From Leucobacter sp. OLIS6 (lineage in GTDB: Bacteria > Actinomycetota > Actinomycetes > Actinomycetales > Microbacteriaceae), in NCBI RefSeq assembly GCF_002752355.1, contig NZ_MRAV01000014.1, forward strand, positions 186,001-250,000: DNA of 64,000 bases, read 5' to 3'. The notes under the pieces were generated by a model. It worked only from the letters and a program-made list of their open reading frames with translations. It had not been told where the DNA came from and searched no databases. Every line of letters begins with the position of its first letter. Position 1 is the first letter of the stretch. Shown here piece after piece: positions 30,344 to 38,727 of this stretch. Made by a program: the position numbers and the translations under genes.

Positions 30344-31903
30344 ATGTCGGAGCAGACAGCAGAGCAGGCGGCGACCTTCGCCGTCGAGGCGCACGGGATC
30401 GACCCGATCCCGGAATCGGAGCGGTGGGCGAAACCGCGGGACATCTTCGGGCTCATCTTCGGCGGTGCGAACAGCGTCTCGACCGCCGTGCTCGGAACCT
30501 TCCCGGTGGTCTTCGGGCTCACCTTCTGGGACGGGGTGCTCGCGATCGTGATCGGCGTGCTCGTCGGATCGCTCATCCTCTCGCCCATGGTGCTCTTCGG
30601 GCCGAAGAACGGCACCAACAATGCGGTCTCGTCGTCCGCCCACTTCGGTGCGCACGGGCGCCTGATCGGATCCCTGCTGGCGCTCCTCGGCGCCTTCACC
30701 TTCCTCGCACTCGCGGTCTGGGCATCGGGCGACGCGCTCCTCGCGTCCGTCGCGCGGCTCTTCGGCTTCGAGCAGACCGGCCTGCTCTCGGGTCTCGTGT
30801 ACGCGCTGATGGCCCTGCTGCTGATCGTGATCTGCGTCTACGGCTACCGGATGCTCGTGGTCCTGAACCGCTTCGTGCCGATCCTCGTCGGAGCGCTCTT
30901 CGTCGTCGGGATCGTGGTCTACGCGAGCCAGGCCGACTTCGGTGCGGTGCTCGCGCACCGGGTCGCCGATCGGTGGAGCGATCCCGTGTACATCGCGGGC
31001 TTCTTCGGCTCGGTGCTCGTCGCCATGTCCTGCCCGATCTCGTACGGCCCCTTCCTCGGCGACTACTCGCGCTACGTCGCGCGCTCCGTACCCCGCAGGT
31101 CCCTCATCGTCGCCGTCGTGCTCGCGCAGCTCGCCTGCCTGGGAGCCTTCCTCTTCGGCCACGTCACCGCGTCGGTCATCTCGGTCGGTTCGCCCGAGCT
31201 CATCGCCGGAGGCGACTACGTGGGCGGGCTCGTCGCCAGCGCGCCCACGTGGTTCTTCGTGCCGCTCGCCGTCATCGGCGTGCTCGGCGGCGTGACCACG
31301 GGCACGAGCCTGCTCTACGGGACCGGGCTCGACTTCTCGAGCATCGTCGTGGTCATGGGGCGCGTCGCCTCGACCGCCCTCATCGGCGCGATCACCGTCG
31401 TGTTCGTCCTGGTCGGCAAGTTCGTGTTCGACATGGTGCAGAGCGTCACCACGCTCTCAGTGCTGCTGGTGGTCTGCACGGTGCCGTGGATCGCGATCAT
31501 GCTGATCGGCTACGTCGTCCGGCGCGGCTGGTACGACGTCGAGCCGCTGCTGGTGTTCAGCCGCCGCGAGACGGGCGGGATCTACTGGTTCCAGCACGGC
31601 TGGAACGTCAATGCGGTCATCGCCTGGGCCGTCGGGGCGATCGCCGGCGTGATGTTCGTCAATCTGCCCGGCCAGTTCGTGGGCCTCTGGGGAGGGGTCG
31701 CCGGAGGCGCCGACGTGAGCCTGCCGGTGGCGCTGCTGCTGTCGAGCCTCCTCTACTGGGGACTGCTGCGTATCAACCCCGACCCCGACTACGTATTCGG
31801 CCCCGAGGGTCCGCGCGGGGTCCCATCCCGATCGGGCGCCCAGGCGCCGGCGATCGTCCACCGGGGCGCGTCCGCCCCCATCATCGAAGGAGCATCCGCA
31901 TGA
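30344..31903 (+). CDS. NCS1 family permease (purine-cytosine permease-like)
   Basis: A 519-residue transporter with about 12 membrane segments (35-490). The start WAKPRDIFGLIFGGANSVSTAVLGTFPVVFGLTFWDGVLAIVIG and FGPKNGTNN follow the nucleobase:cation symporter-1 pattern. Substrate cannot be told from sequence; nucleobases, allantoin or related heterocycles are family options. ATG 30344 has AGAGGAGC upstream. The stop overlaps the dehydrogenase ATG (ATGA), so uptake and oxidation are translationally coupled. Confidence 0.85.
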   Translation: MSEQTAEQAATFAVEAHGIDPIPESERWAKPRDIFGLIFGGANSVSTAVLGTFPVVFGLTFWDGVLAIVIGVLVGSLILSPMVLFGPKNGTNNAVSSSAHFGAHGRLIGSLLALLGAFTFLALAVWASGDALLASVARLFGFEQTGLLSGLVYALMALLLIVICVYGYRMLVVLNRFVPILVGALFVVGIVVYASQADFGAVLAHRVADRWSDPVYIAGFFGSVLVAMSCPISYGPFLGDYSRYVARSVPRRSLIVAVVLAQLACLGAFLFGHVTASVISVGSPELIAGGDYVGGLVASAPTWFFVPLAVIGVLGGVTTGTSLLYGTGLDFSSIVVVMGRVASTALIGAITVVFVLVGKFVFDMVQSVTTLSVLLVVCTVPWIAIMLIGYVVRRGWYDVEPLLVFSRRETGGIYWFQHGWNVNAVIAWAVGAIAGVMFVNLPGQFVGLWGGVAGGADVSLPVALLLSSLLYWGLLRINPDPDYVFGPEGPRGVPSRSGAQAPAIVHRGASAPIIEGASA

Positions 31904-33003
31904 CCGCTCGCACGAGCGCCGCAGCCATCTACTCGGGCACCGGGGACGAGGTGGAGATCGGCCGGATCGAAGTGGCGGCACCGCGCCGCGGCGAGGTGCT
32001 CGTGCGCGTGCGCGCCTCGGGCATCTGCGGGTCCGACCGGCACGTGCTCGACGGCGAATGGAACGTCCCCTCGCCGACGGTGATGGGGCACGAGGGCGCC
32101 GGCATCGTCGAGGAACTGGGCGAGGGCGTGACCGGCCTTGCTGTGGGCGACCACGTCGCGCTCGTCTGGAACCAGGCTTGCGGCAGCTGCGTGAACTGCC
32201 AGTCGGGCACACCCTGGGCCTGCACCGATCTGCGTTCGAACGAGTGCGTGATGCCGGACGGCACCACCCGCCTGTCGCGAACCGGCGAAGACGTCTTCCC
32301 CTATCTCGCCGTCGGATCGATGAGCGAGTACGCGGTCGTGCCCGCGAGCGCTGCGATCCGCATGCCCGAGGACCTCCCCTTCGATGTCGCCGCGCTGATC
32401 GGCTGCTCGGTGAACACGGGGATCGGTGCGGTGCTGAACAATGCCCGGGTGACCTCGGGGGAGTCCGCCGTTGTCGTCGGCTGCGGTGGAGTCGGACTGT
32501 CGATCCTGATGGGCCTGCGGCTCGCCGGCGCGCACCCGATCGTCGCGGTGGACCGCAATCCCGAGAAGCTCGAGCTCGCGCTGCGGGCGGGCGCCACGCA
32601 CGCGCTGCTCGCCGACGACGCCACGGCGGCGGAGATCCAGCGGATCACCGGGGGCGGCGCCGACGTCGCCTTCGAGGCGATCGGCAATGCGCGCACGATC
32701 CCCGAGCTGCCGTCGCACGTCCGCGTGGGCGGACGGGCGGTCCTCGTCGGCATGCCGCCGGAGGATTCGATGATCCCGTTCGACGTGCTCGATCTCTGCT
32801 ACCGCGGCATCACGATCATCGCCTCCAACTATGGGGGCAGCGTGCCTGCGCGGGACTTCCCGCGCTATGCGGCGCTGTACCTCGCGGGCCGGCTCCCGCT
32901 CGACCTGCTGATCTCGAATCGGATCCCGCTCGAAGGGGTCAACGGCGCCTTCGCCGCGATGCGCGCGGGCTCGGAGGCGCGGAGCGTGGTGCTGTTCGAC
33001 TGA
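31900..33003 (+). CDS. Zinc-dependent alcohol dehydrogenase family protein
   Basis: A 367-residue medium-chain dehydrogenase. Catalytic zinc ligands are Cys43 (GICGSDRH) and His64-Glu65 (MGHEGAG). The structural zinc lobe has Cys94, 97, 100 and 108 (CGSCVNC ... C). The NAD-binding fold has VVVGCGGVGLS and an Asp in VAVDRN, indicating NAD over NADP. The pattern is closest to the class III/mycothiol-dependent formaldehyde dehydrogenase group, but coupling to an NCS1 permease and a double Lrp regulator suggests a specific imported substrate. A strong terminator follows. Confidence 0.88.
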   Translation: MTARTSAAAIYSGTGDEVEIGRIEVAAPRRGEVLVRVRASGICGSDRHVLDGEWNVPSPTVMGHEGAGIVEELGEGVTGLAVGDHVALVWNQACGSCVNCQSGTPWACTDLRSNECVMPDGTTRLSRTGEDVFPYLAVGSMSEYAVVPASAAIRMPEDLPFDVAALIGCSVNTGIGAVLNNARVTSGESAVVVGCGGVGLSILMGLRLAGAHPIVAVDRNPEKLELALRAGATHALLADDATAAEIQRITGGGADVAFEAIGNARTIPELPSHVRVGGRAVLVGMPPEDSMIPFDVLDLCYRGITIIASNYGGSVPARDFPRYAALYLAGRLPLDLLISNRIPLEGVNGAFAAMRAGSEARSVVLFD

Positions 33004-33007
33004 ACCG

Positions 33008-33036
33008 TGCGCCCGGGCCATTGGGGCCCGGGCGCA
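33008..33036 (+). terminator. Terminator of the permease-dehydrogenase operon
   Basis: TGCGCCCGGGCC and its complement (33025-33036) form a perfect 12-bp stem with a 5-nt loop, starting 4 nt after the stop codon. Confidence 0.85.
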
Positions 33037-33065
33037 TTCCCTGCAGCACCAGGCCTGAGAAAACA

Positions 33066-33099
33066 AAACAGCCCCCGACTCTGAAGTCGGGGGCTGTTT
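33066..33099 (-). terminator. Rho-independent terminator after tRNA-His
   Basis: A perfect 15-bp stem (AAACAGCCCCCGACT at 33066-33080 against 33085-33099, loop CTGA). On the minus strand it is followed by TTTGTTTTC. It serves tRNA-His and can also back up the convergent operon. Confidence 0.92.
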
Positions 33100-33103
33100 G
33101 ACT

Positions 33104-33180
33104 TGGGGTGGCTAACGGGACTTGAACCCGCGACCACCGGCACCACAAGCCGGTGCTCTACCGACTGAGCTATAGCCACC
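33104..33180 (-). tRNA. tRNA-His (GTG)
   Basis: Minus-strand cloverleaf with acceptor GTGGCTA/TAGCCAC, D-arm AGCTCAGTCGGTAGAGC, anticodon stem ACCGGC/GCCGGT around loop TTGTGGT with anticodon GTG, and T-arm GCGGGTTCAAGTCCCGT. The encoded extra 5' G (G-1, at 33180) opposite C73 is the identity mark of tRNA-His. The CCA end is encoded (33104-33106). Confidence 0.97.
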
Positions 33181-33227
33181 ATGCGTACCCTGCGAGCAAG
33201 CTCACGAGGCAACCCTGCAAGCATAGC

Positions 33228-33725
33228 CTATGCACGGGCTTCGTCGCCAAATGCGCCACGCCGAGAGTCCGCGGGGGCCGTGAGGTGCAGCAGACGGGCC
33301 CGGCGGCTCAGGAGCAGACGCTGCACGAGCAGCACGACACCGAAGTAGACGAGGAGGGTCGCGGTGCCGAAGCCGCGTGTGTGCGTGAAGAACTCGAAGA
33401 CGAGGTGCTGGCCGATGCCGACGATCCAGAGCAGCAGGGTCCAGACGGTGCCCTGCGTGAGCACCGCGTCGCCGTCGCGCCACAGTCGCACGGTGTGGGC
33501 GCGTACCGCGGCGAGTCCGGTACCGACGACGAGGCTGGCGAGGCCGAGCGCGACATCGAGTCCGTCGATGCGGGTGTCCTGCGCGAACTGCGCGGTCTGC
33601 GCGGCACCGATCATGAGCAGGATCAGCGCGAGAGCGGGGCGATCCTTGAGCGGACGCACGGAGAGCTGGCGCACGAGCAGCCAGACCACGGCGATGAGCG
33701 CGGGGATGTACGAGGTGTAGGACAC
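33228..33725 (-). CDS. Small integral membrane protein, unknown function
   Basis: A 165-residue protein with about four or five predicted membrane segments (4-20, 35-50, 58-80, 100-120, 122-140) and a basic cytoplasmic C-terminus. I do not recognise the family; the LLVRQLSVRPLKDRPAL loop recalls CcdC-like membrane proteins. GTG 33725 is chosen over an upstream in-frame ATG because AGGAG lies 7 nt before it. It is divergent from the histidine kinase gene and shares its regulatory gap, so it is a candidate target of the two-component system. Confidence 0.65.
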   Translation of the reverse strand: MSYTSYIPALIAVVWLLVRQLSVRPLKDRPALALILLMIGAAQTAQFAQDTRIDGLDVALGLASLVVGTGLAAVRAHTVRLWRDGDAVLTQGTVWTLLLWIVGIGQHLVFEFFTHTRGFGTATLLVYFGVVLLVQRLLLSRRARLLHLTAPADSRRGAFGDEARA

Positions 33726-33799
33726 GGGGTGCTCCTGGTCGGTCGGGAACGGGATGCTCCCAGCCTCGCGCGGTGCCGGTCCGGGGGCATGCACCCGCG

Positions 33800-33841
33800 G
33801 GTGGAGATCCGGGTGGAGATCGGGTCGGGCAGGTGGAGATC
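33800..33841. promoter_or_regulatory. Three direct repeats GGTGGAGATC upstream of the kinase promoter
   Basis: GGTGGAGATC occurs exactly at 33800-33809, 33812-33821 and 33832-33841 in the gap between the membrane protein and the kinase genes. The last copy ends 35 bp before the kinase -10, an activator-like position. It is a plausible binding site for the response regulator encoded at 35121. Confidence 0.6.
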
Positions 33842-33876
33842 AGCGCGCGCGGGTGCCGGACGGGGGATGCCGACGG

Positions 33877-33882
33877 CAGAAT
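33877..33882 (+). promoter_or_regulatory. Leaderless -10 (CAGAAT) of the kinase operon
   Basis: CAGAAT ends six bases before ATG 33889. Confidence 0.5.
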
Positions 33883-33888
33883 GAGGGC

Positions 33889-35124
33889 ATGCAGAATCCA
33901 CTGGTGCTCGTGCCGGGCCGGCCCTGGAGCACGATCGTGCTCCAGGCGACGGTGATCGGCCTGAGCGTCTGGCTCCTCGCGCTGCAATCGTCCCCGCTCT
34001 GGGCGACGGTCCTGCTCTCGCTCTCGCTCGCCCTCCTGGCCGTGCGGCTGATCGCGCTGATCGCGATCCCCACGACCGGGCCGAGCTCGCTCACGACGGG
34101 GAACCCGGACCCGCGCCTGCGTCGATGGGAGGTGCTGATGGCTGCCGCTGCCGGTGCCGCGGCGCTGCTGGCGAGCGCGAGCTCCGGGGCGACGAACGGG
34201 ATCGGCACGTTCCCCGCGGCGGTGGCCGCGGCGATCCTCCTCTCGGAGATCGCCGCCCCGATCGGCGCGGCCCTCGCCGTCTGCGGCGCGGCGATCCTGC
34301 TGCACTGCCTCGGCGCCGGCTTCGCCGGAGCGTCCATCTCGCAGCTGGTGAACACGCTCTTCGGCCTCGGGATCGGCATCGCGGCCGGACTGGGCTGGCG
34401 ACAGCGGGCCGCCACCGCCCGGGACCGGGCGCGCGCAGCGGAGCGTGAGCTCGCACTTCGCGACGAGGCGCGCAAGCGCTCGCTCGCACGTGATCTGCAC
34501 GATGTGCTCGCGCACAGCCTCGGGAGCCTGGTGGTGCAGCTCGACGCCGTCGCGCTGCAGATCGAGGCCGGACGGATTGAGGCCGCCGGCGAGCGGGTCG
34601 CCGCGGCCCGGGAGCTCGCGGTCGAGGGCCTCCGGGAGGCACGCGCGGCGGTGCATGCCCTGCGCGAGGGGAACGACGAAGCCCCGGTCCCGTGGCCGAT
34701 CCTGCGGGATCGCATCGGCTCGATCGCGAGCGCCGTGGGAGGGGACCTCGAAGCGGTGCTGCCCGAGGGCGTCGAACTGCGGGCGAAGACGGTGTCCGCG
34801 GCGTCGGCGATGGCGATCGAACGGGCGGCGCAGGAAGGGCTCGCGAACGCTCGGAAGCACGGGGGAGGCACGACGCGCCTGCTGCTCGAGCCCGGAACCG
34901 ATACGGTGCGACTGCGCGTCGAGAACGCGCTCGCGCAGGGCGGGCATGTCACCGAGATCCCAGGTGGCGGCTTCGGTCTGCGAGGCCTGCGTGAGCGGGT
35001 GCTCTCGCTCGGCCCGCCCGCCGCGATGGAGGCCGGCGAGCACGCGTTCGATGACGAATCGGGGCTGCGTCTGCGGCGATTCGTGCTGTCGGTGACGGTG
35101 CCGTTCCTCGGGGCCGCAGCATGA
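33889..35124 (+). CDS. NarL-type sensor histidine kinase
   Basis: A 411-residue membrane kinase with five or six membrane segments (about 15-165), no large extracellular domain, a HisKA_3 dimerisation helix with phospho-acceptor His204 in LARDLHDVLAHSLGSLVVQLDA, and an HATPase domain (about 300-411) with the GLANARKHGGG N-box and FGLRGLRERV G-box. With almost no loop outside, it likely senses a membrane event such as cell-wall or antibiotic stress, which is inference. The stop overlaps the response-regulator ATG (ATGA). Confidence 0.92.
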   Translation: MQNPLVLVPGRPWSTIVLQATVIGLSVWLLALQSSPLWATVLLSLSLALLAVRLIALIAIPTTGPSSLTTGNPDPRLRRWEVLMAAAAGAAALLASASSGATNGIGTFPAAVAAAILLSEIAAPIGAALAVCGAAILLHCLGAGFAGASISQLVNTLFGLGIGIAAGLGWRQRAATARDRARAAERELALRDEARKRSLARDLHDVLAHSLGSLVVQLDAVALQIEAGRIEAAGERVAAARELAVEGLREARAAVHALREGNDEAPVPWPILRDRIGSIASAVGGDLEAVLPEGVELRAKTVSAASAMAIERAAQEGLANARKHGGGTTRLLLEPGTDTVRLRVENALAQGGHVTEIPGGGFGLRGLRERVLSLGPPAAMEAGEHAFDDESGLRLRRFVLSVTVPFLGAAA

Positions 35125-35858
35125 CCGGTACCGAGCCCGCACCCATCCGGGTGCTCGTCGCCGACGACCAGGACATCGTGCGCGACGGCCTCGTCACGAT
35201 CCTCGACCTCAGCCCCGAGCTCGCGGTCGTCGGCGAGGCGGCGACGGGCGAGCGCGCGGTCGAACTCGCGGGCGAGACCCGACCCGATGTCGTGCTCATG
35301 GACCTGCGGATGCCCGGCATCGGCGGCGTCGAGGCGACACGGCGGTTGCGGTCCGAGCACCCCGGGATCGCCGTGCTCGTGCTGACGACCTTCGACGACG
35401 GCGCCTCGCTGCGCTCCGCTCTGGCCGCCGGTGCGCGCGGCTTCCTCACCAAGGACGCCGGCCGGGTGCAGCTCGTGGACGCGATCCGCTCCGTGGCCCG
35501 GGGCGGGACCGTGTTCTCGGAGTCCGCGGCCGGGCAGCTGGTGCGTGCGTTCGTCGGCGGAGGCGCCGATGGGACGCCCGCGCCGGGCAGCGGGCCGCTG
35601 GGCTCGCGGGAGGTCTCGGCCGAGGGCGCTCCCGTCGACGCGGCTGCGCTCAGGGCGGGGTTCCCGGAGCTCACGCCCCGCGAGCGCGAGGTGCTTGCGG
35701 CCATCGCCTCGGGGGCGAGCAACGCCGAGATCGCAGCGTCGTTCTTCATCTCGGTCGCGACGGTGAAGAGCCACGTCAACGCGCTGTTCGCGAAGCTCGG
35801 GGCGGGCAGCCGGGCCGAGGCGATCGGGCTCGTGCGCGGTCGGCTGCGCGGCTACTGA
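35121..35858 (+). CDS. NarL/LuxR family response regulator
   Basis: A 245-residue DNA-binding partner of the kinase. Receiver domain 8-125 with acidic pocket DDQD (15-18), phospho-acceptor Asp61 (VVLMDLRMP), Thr (LTTFDD) and Lys (FLTKDAG). A Gly/Pro-rich linker (about 145-180), longer than usual, leads to the LuxR HTH (about 182-240: LTPREREVLAAIASGASNAEIA, VKSHVNALFAKLGAGSRAEA). It converges on and overlaps the 3' end of the GtrA gene by 7 nt. Confidence 0.95.
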   Translation: MTGTEPAPIRVLVADDQDIVRDGLVTILDLSPELAVVGEAATGERAVELAGETRPDVVLMDLRMPGIGGVEATRRLRSEHPGIAVLVLTTFDDGASLRSALAAGARGFLTKDAGRVQLVDAIRSVARGGTVFSESAAGQLVRAFVGGGADGTPAPGSGPLGSREVSAEGAPVDAAALRAGFPELTPREREVLAAIASGASNAEIAASFFISVATVKSHVNALFAKLGAGSRAEAIGLVRGRLRGY

Positions 35859-36331
35859 ACGCGGTCCTCGGCGGGGATGCGGCGCTCGGCGAACACCCAC
35901 CACCGGTAGGCCGCGAACCGGACGGCCGAGCCGAGCGCCAGCCCGATGAAGTTCGCCGAGATGTTGTCGGCGAGCACCGACCGCAGGTCGAGCACGTAGT
36001 GGGAGATCCAGAGGCAGAGCAGCGAGACGCCGCTGCCGATGAGGCTCGCGATGAGGAACTCGACGGCCTCGCGCGCGGTGTTCCGCCGGCGGGACGACCG
36101 GAAGGTCCACCAGCGGTTGCCCATCCAATTGACCGCGATCGCCGCGAGCACCGAGAAGCACTTCGCGATGATCGGCCACTGGTCCGCGAGCCCGGTCGGC
36201 GGGTGCGCGCGCAGCAGGTTGAACAGGCCGACGTCGACCACGAATCCGAAGCCGCCGACGATGGCGAACTGGAAGAGCTGGCGCACGAGCGTGCGCACCC
36301 CGTCCGTGCGTCGGCGCGGGTGATCAAGCAC
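35852..36331 (-). CDS. GtrA family membrane protein
   Basis: A 159-residue protein with four membrane segments (about 20-40, 52-72, 88-108, 120-142). QLFQFAIVGGFGFVVDVGLFNLL and NWMGNRWWTFR match the GtrA/DPMS3 family, which helps flip or stabilise polyprenyl-phosphate sugar donors. GTG 36331 overlaps the glycosyltransferase stop by 8 nt. Being last in the GT-C/GT2/GtrA operon, it is likely the translocation partner of the polyprenyl-P-sugar made by the GT2 enzyme. Confidence 0.88.
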   Translation of the reverse strand: MLDHPRRRTDGVRTLVRQLFQFAIVGGFGFVVDVGLFNLLRAHPPTGLADQWPIIAKCFSVLAAIAVNWMGNRWWTFRSSRRRNTAREAVEFLIASLIGSGVSLLCLWISHYVLDLRSVLADNISANFIGLALGSAVRFAAYRWWVFAERRIPAEDRVQ

Positions 36332-37085
36332 GGGCTTCGCTTCGGGAGATCTGCGGCAGCGGCTTCGGGCGGCGGAACAAGCGGGAGAGGCCCCAGCCGG
36401 TCACCCGCCGGAACGCCTCCAGCACGATGGGGAGCGACATCTTCGAGACGCCGTGCATCCGATCGTCGAAGGTGATCGGGACCTCGGCGATACGGCAGCC
36501 CGAGCGCGCCGCCCGGTCGAGCATCTCGATCTGGAAGCAGTAGCCGCGGCTCGTGACGAGGCCGGGTCCGATCGCGTCCAGCGCGTCCGCGGTGAAGGCG
36601 CGGAATCCGCCGGTGATGTCCTTCTGGGGGAGTCTCAGCAGCGTTCCGGCGTAGCGACTGCCGACGCGGGAGATCCGCTTGCGGTACCAGGGCCAGTGCC
36701 CGCCGAGACCGCCGCCGGGCACCCAGCGCGATCCCACCGCGACGTCCGCCGTGTCGAGCGCGGCGAGCAGCGCGGGCAGATCCTCGGGGCGGTGCGAACC
36801 ATCGGCGTCGGACTGCACGATGACGCGGTAGCCGAGTTCGCGGGCGCGGGCGAAACCGGCGACGTAGGCGGGGCCGAGACCGCCCTTGCCCGGCCGGTGC
36901 AGCACGTGGAAGGCCGGGTCCGCGGAGGCGTAGCGGTCGGCGATGCGGCCGGTGCCGTCGGGGGATGCGTCGTCGACGACGAGGATCGCGGCCTCGGGCA
37001 GCACCGCCTGGATCCGGGACACCATGCGCGGCAGATTCTCCGCCTCGTTGTAGGTCGGGAGCACCACGACCGCGCGACCGTTCAC
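36324..37085 (-). CDS. GT2 polyprenol-phosphate mannosyl/glycosyltransferase (DPM-like)
   Basis: A 253-residue cytoplasmic-face enzyme that transfers a sugar from a nucleotide donor to polyprenyl phosphate. It has VVVLPTYNEAENLP, VVDDASPDGTG, VIVQSDADGSHRPEDLP (DxD-type acidic cluster) and GSRWVPGGG, typical of Ppm1/DPM1. There is no membrane domain, so GtrA downstream may supply membrane anchoring. The GTG at 37085 overlaps the stop of the upstream GT-C gene (GTGA). Confidence 0.9.
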   Translation of the reverse strand: MNGRAVVVLPTYNEAENLPRMVSRIQAVLPEAAILVVDDASPDGTGRIADRYASADPAFHVLHRPGKGGLGPAYVAGFARARELGYRVIVQSDADGSHRPEDLPALLAALDTADVAVGSRWVPGGGLGGHWPWYRKRISRVGSRYAGTLLRLPQKDITGGFRAFTADALDAIGPGLVTSRGYCFQIEMLDRAARSGCRIAEVPITFDDRMHGVSKMSLPIVLEAFRRVTGWGLSRLFRRPKPLPQISRSEARA

Positions 37086-38689
37086 GGGTTCCCTCCTGTT
37101 GTCTTCTCGAACCGCAGCACCTCGGTGCGCGGCAGTATCGTCCGCTGCACCAGCCGGTAGCCGGCGTCCATGAGCGTCAGAGTATCGGCGGCCGTGTGCC
37201 CCGCGGCTGGGCGTTCGATGAGCCAGATCCGCCGTGCGGTGAGCTCCGGGGCGACATCCGACACCGGAGCGAGCGTATCCCACAGTCCGGCTTTGCGGTC
37301 GTATGCGGCTCGGAGCTGTGGGTCCGCCAGGCCGGTGAAACGGTCCTGGTACAGCCGGTACACGAGTCGCGGGTTGCGCGAGGGGCGCACCGATTCGCCG
37401 AACAGCAGCGCGTCCCCGGGCCCGGCGTCCGCGGCGATGACGTCGGCGGCGGCGCGGAAGTCGGCGCCGCCGTCCTTCGCGAACTCGGTGCGCTGGGAGG
37501 CGTAGTGCGGCGCGGCCGCGACGGCCACGGCGAGGAGCCCGCAGATCACCAGCGATGCCGAAGCGCCCGGGCCGCGCGCGATCAAGCCGGCCAGGGCGAC
37601 GAGGCCCGCTCCCGCGAGCAGGGCGGCGGCCGGCAGCGAGTAGGCGGTGTACCGCATGTTGTAGGTCGGCGCGATCGCAATGTCCAGCAGCACGAGCGCG
37701 AGGGTCGGCAGTAGCAGCCAGACGAGCGTCGGCCAGATCGCGGGTACCGATCGGGACGCGTGCGGATCCGACTCGCGCGTGCCCGCGGCGGCGCCGAGGC
37801 CGGCGGCCAACCGGCCGAGCGAGCCCCGGCGGCCGTGCGAGAGCGACGCGACGGTGCCGATCAGGATCGGGGTCCACAGCACGATCGCGGTTCCGGGAGT
37901 GCTGAACCACTGGGTCGCGAGGATGTTCTGCAGGGTCAGGTAGCCGCGGTTGGCGAGGAACGCGACCTGATCCTTCTGCGCGAGGGTGAGGACGACGAAC
38001 GGCAGCGACAGTGCTGCGGCCGCGATGGTCGCGCGGAGCCAGCCGCGCAGCACGCGGGTGCGGGCGGCCCGGGTCGGGGGCAGCGCCGGATCCGCGCCGA
38101 CGCGGGTCGCGGTGAGTGCGGCCACCAGGTGCACGGCGGGCAGGAAGAGCAGGTACAGGAAGAGGGCGCCCGATGCGACCGTGGCGACCGCGTAGCCGAT
38201 CCATTCCCACCGGCGGGCTCCGCCGCGGCGGATGATCGACGAGACCCAGAGCGTCAGCCAGACCGCGGCGGCGATCGAGAGCGCGTAGCTGCGTGCCTCG
38301 ACCGCGAGGTCGGTCGTGCGCGGCAGCAGGGCGAAGACGATGCCGGCCGTGACGCCGACGCTCGGCTTCCACCAGCGGGCCCCGAGGATCACGATTCCCG
38401 CGGCCGCGATGCCGATCGCGATCGCGCTGAGGGAGCGGGTCGCCGCCTCGCTCGGGCCGAGCAGATCGACCCAGACGTGCAGCAGCAGGTAGTAGGCACC
38501 GTGCACCGCGTCCACGTGCAGCAGCTCGGCGGGGAGCGAGCGCAGGGGCCGCACGGCCGACATCAGGCTGGCCGCTTCGTCGCCCCAGTAGGAGGGGATC
38601 CAGGAGCCCCAGAAACCGAGCAGCGCGGCGAACGCTCCGATCACCGGTGCGACCCAGCGCGACGGAGTGCGCGCGGTGGAAACGGTCAT
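37082..38689 (-). CDS. GT-C (GT39-like) membrane glycosyltransferase
   Basis: A 535-residue membrane protein with about 10-12 membrane segments. After the first segment SYWGDEAASL carries the acidic pair (Asp37, Glu38) that is the catalytic signature of GT-C mannosyltransferases using polyprenyl-P-sugar donors. The last 150 residues are soluble and probably outside the cell. It heads a three-gene operon with DPM-like synthase and GtrA, so donor synthesis, translocation and use are encoded together. The acceptor is unknown. ATG 38689 has a CATACT -10 six bases upstream. Confidence 0.85.
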   Translation of the reverse strand: MTVSTARTPSRWVAPVIGAFAALLGFWGSWIPSYWGDEAASLMSAVRPLRSLPAELLHVDAVHGAYYLLLHVWVDLLGPSEAATRSLSAIAIGIAAAGIVILGARWWKPSVGVTAGIVFALLPRTTDLAVEARSYALSIAAAVWLTLWVSSIIRRGGARRWEWIGYAVATVASGALFLYLLFLPAVHLVAALTATRVGADPALPPTRAARTRVLRGWLRATIAAAALSLPFVVLTLAQKDQVAFLANRGYLTLQNILATQWFSTPGTAIVLWTPILIGTVASLSHGRRGSLGRLAAGLGAAAGTRESDPHASRSVPAIWPTLVWLLLPTLALVLLDIAIAPTYNMRYTAYSLPAAALLAGAGLVALAGLIARGPGASASLVICGLLAVAVAAAPHYASQRTEFAKDGGADFRAAADVIAADAGPGDALLFGESVRPSRNPRLVYRLYQDRFTGLADPQLRAAYDRKAGLWDTLAPVSDVAPELTARRIWLIERPAAGHTAADTLTLMDAGYRLVQRTILPRTEVLRFEKTTGGNP

Positions 38690-38695
38690 CCGTCC

Positions 38696-38721
38696 AGTAT
38701 GCCGCTCGGAGCGTGCACAAT
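38696..38721. promoter_or_regulatory. Back-to-back leaderless promoters
   Basis: Minus-strand CATACT (38696-38701) ends six bases before ATG 38689. Plus-strand CACAAT (38716-38721) ends six bases before ATG 38728. The two -10 boxes are 14 bp apart, so the promoters must overlap and compete for polymerase. Confidence 0.55.
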
Positions 38722-38727
38722 GGAGCC

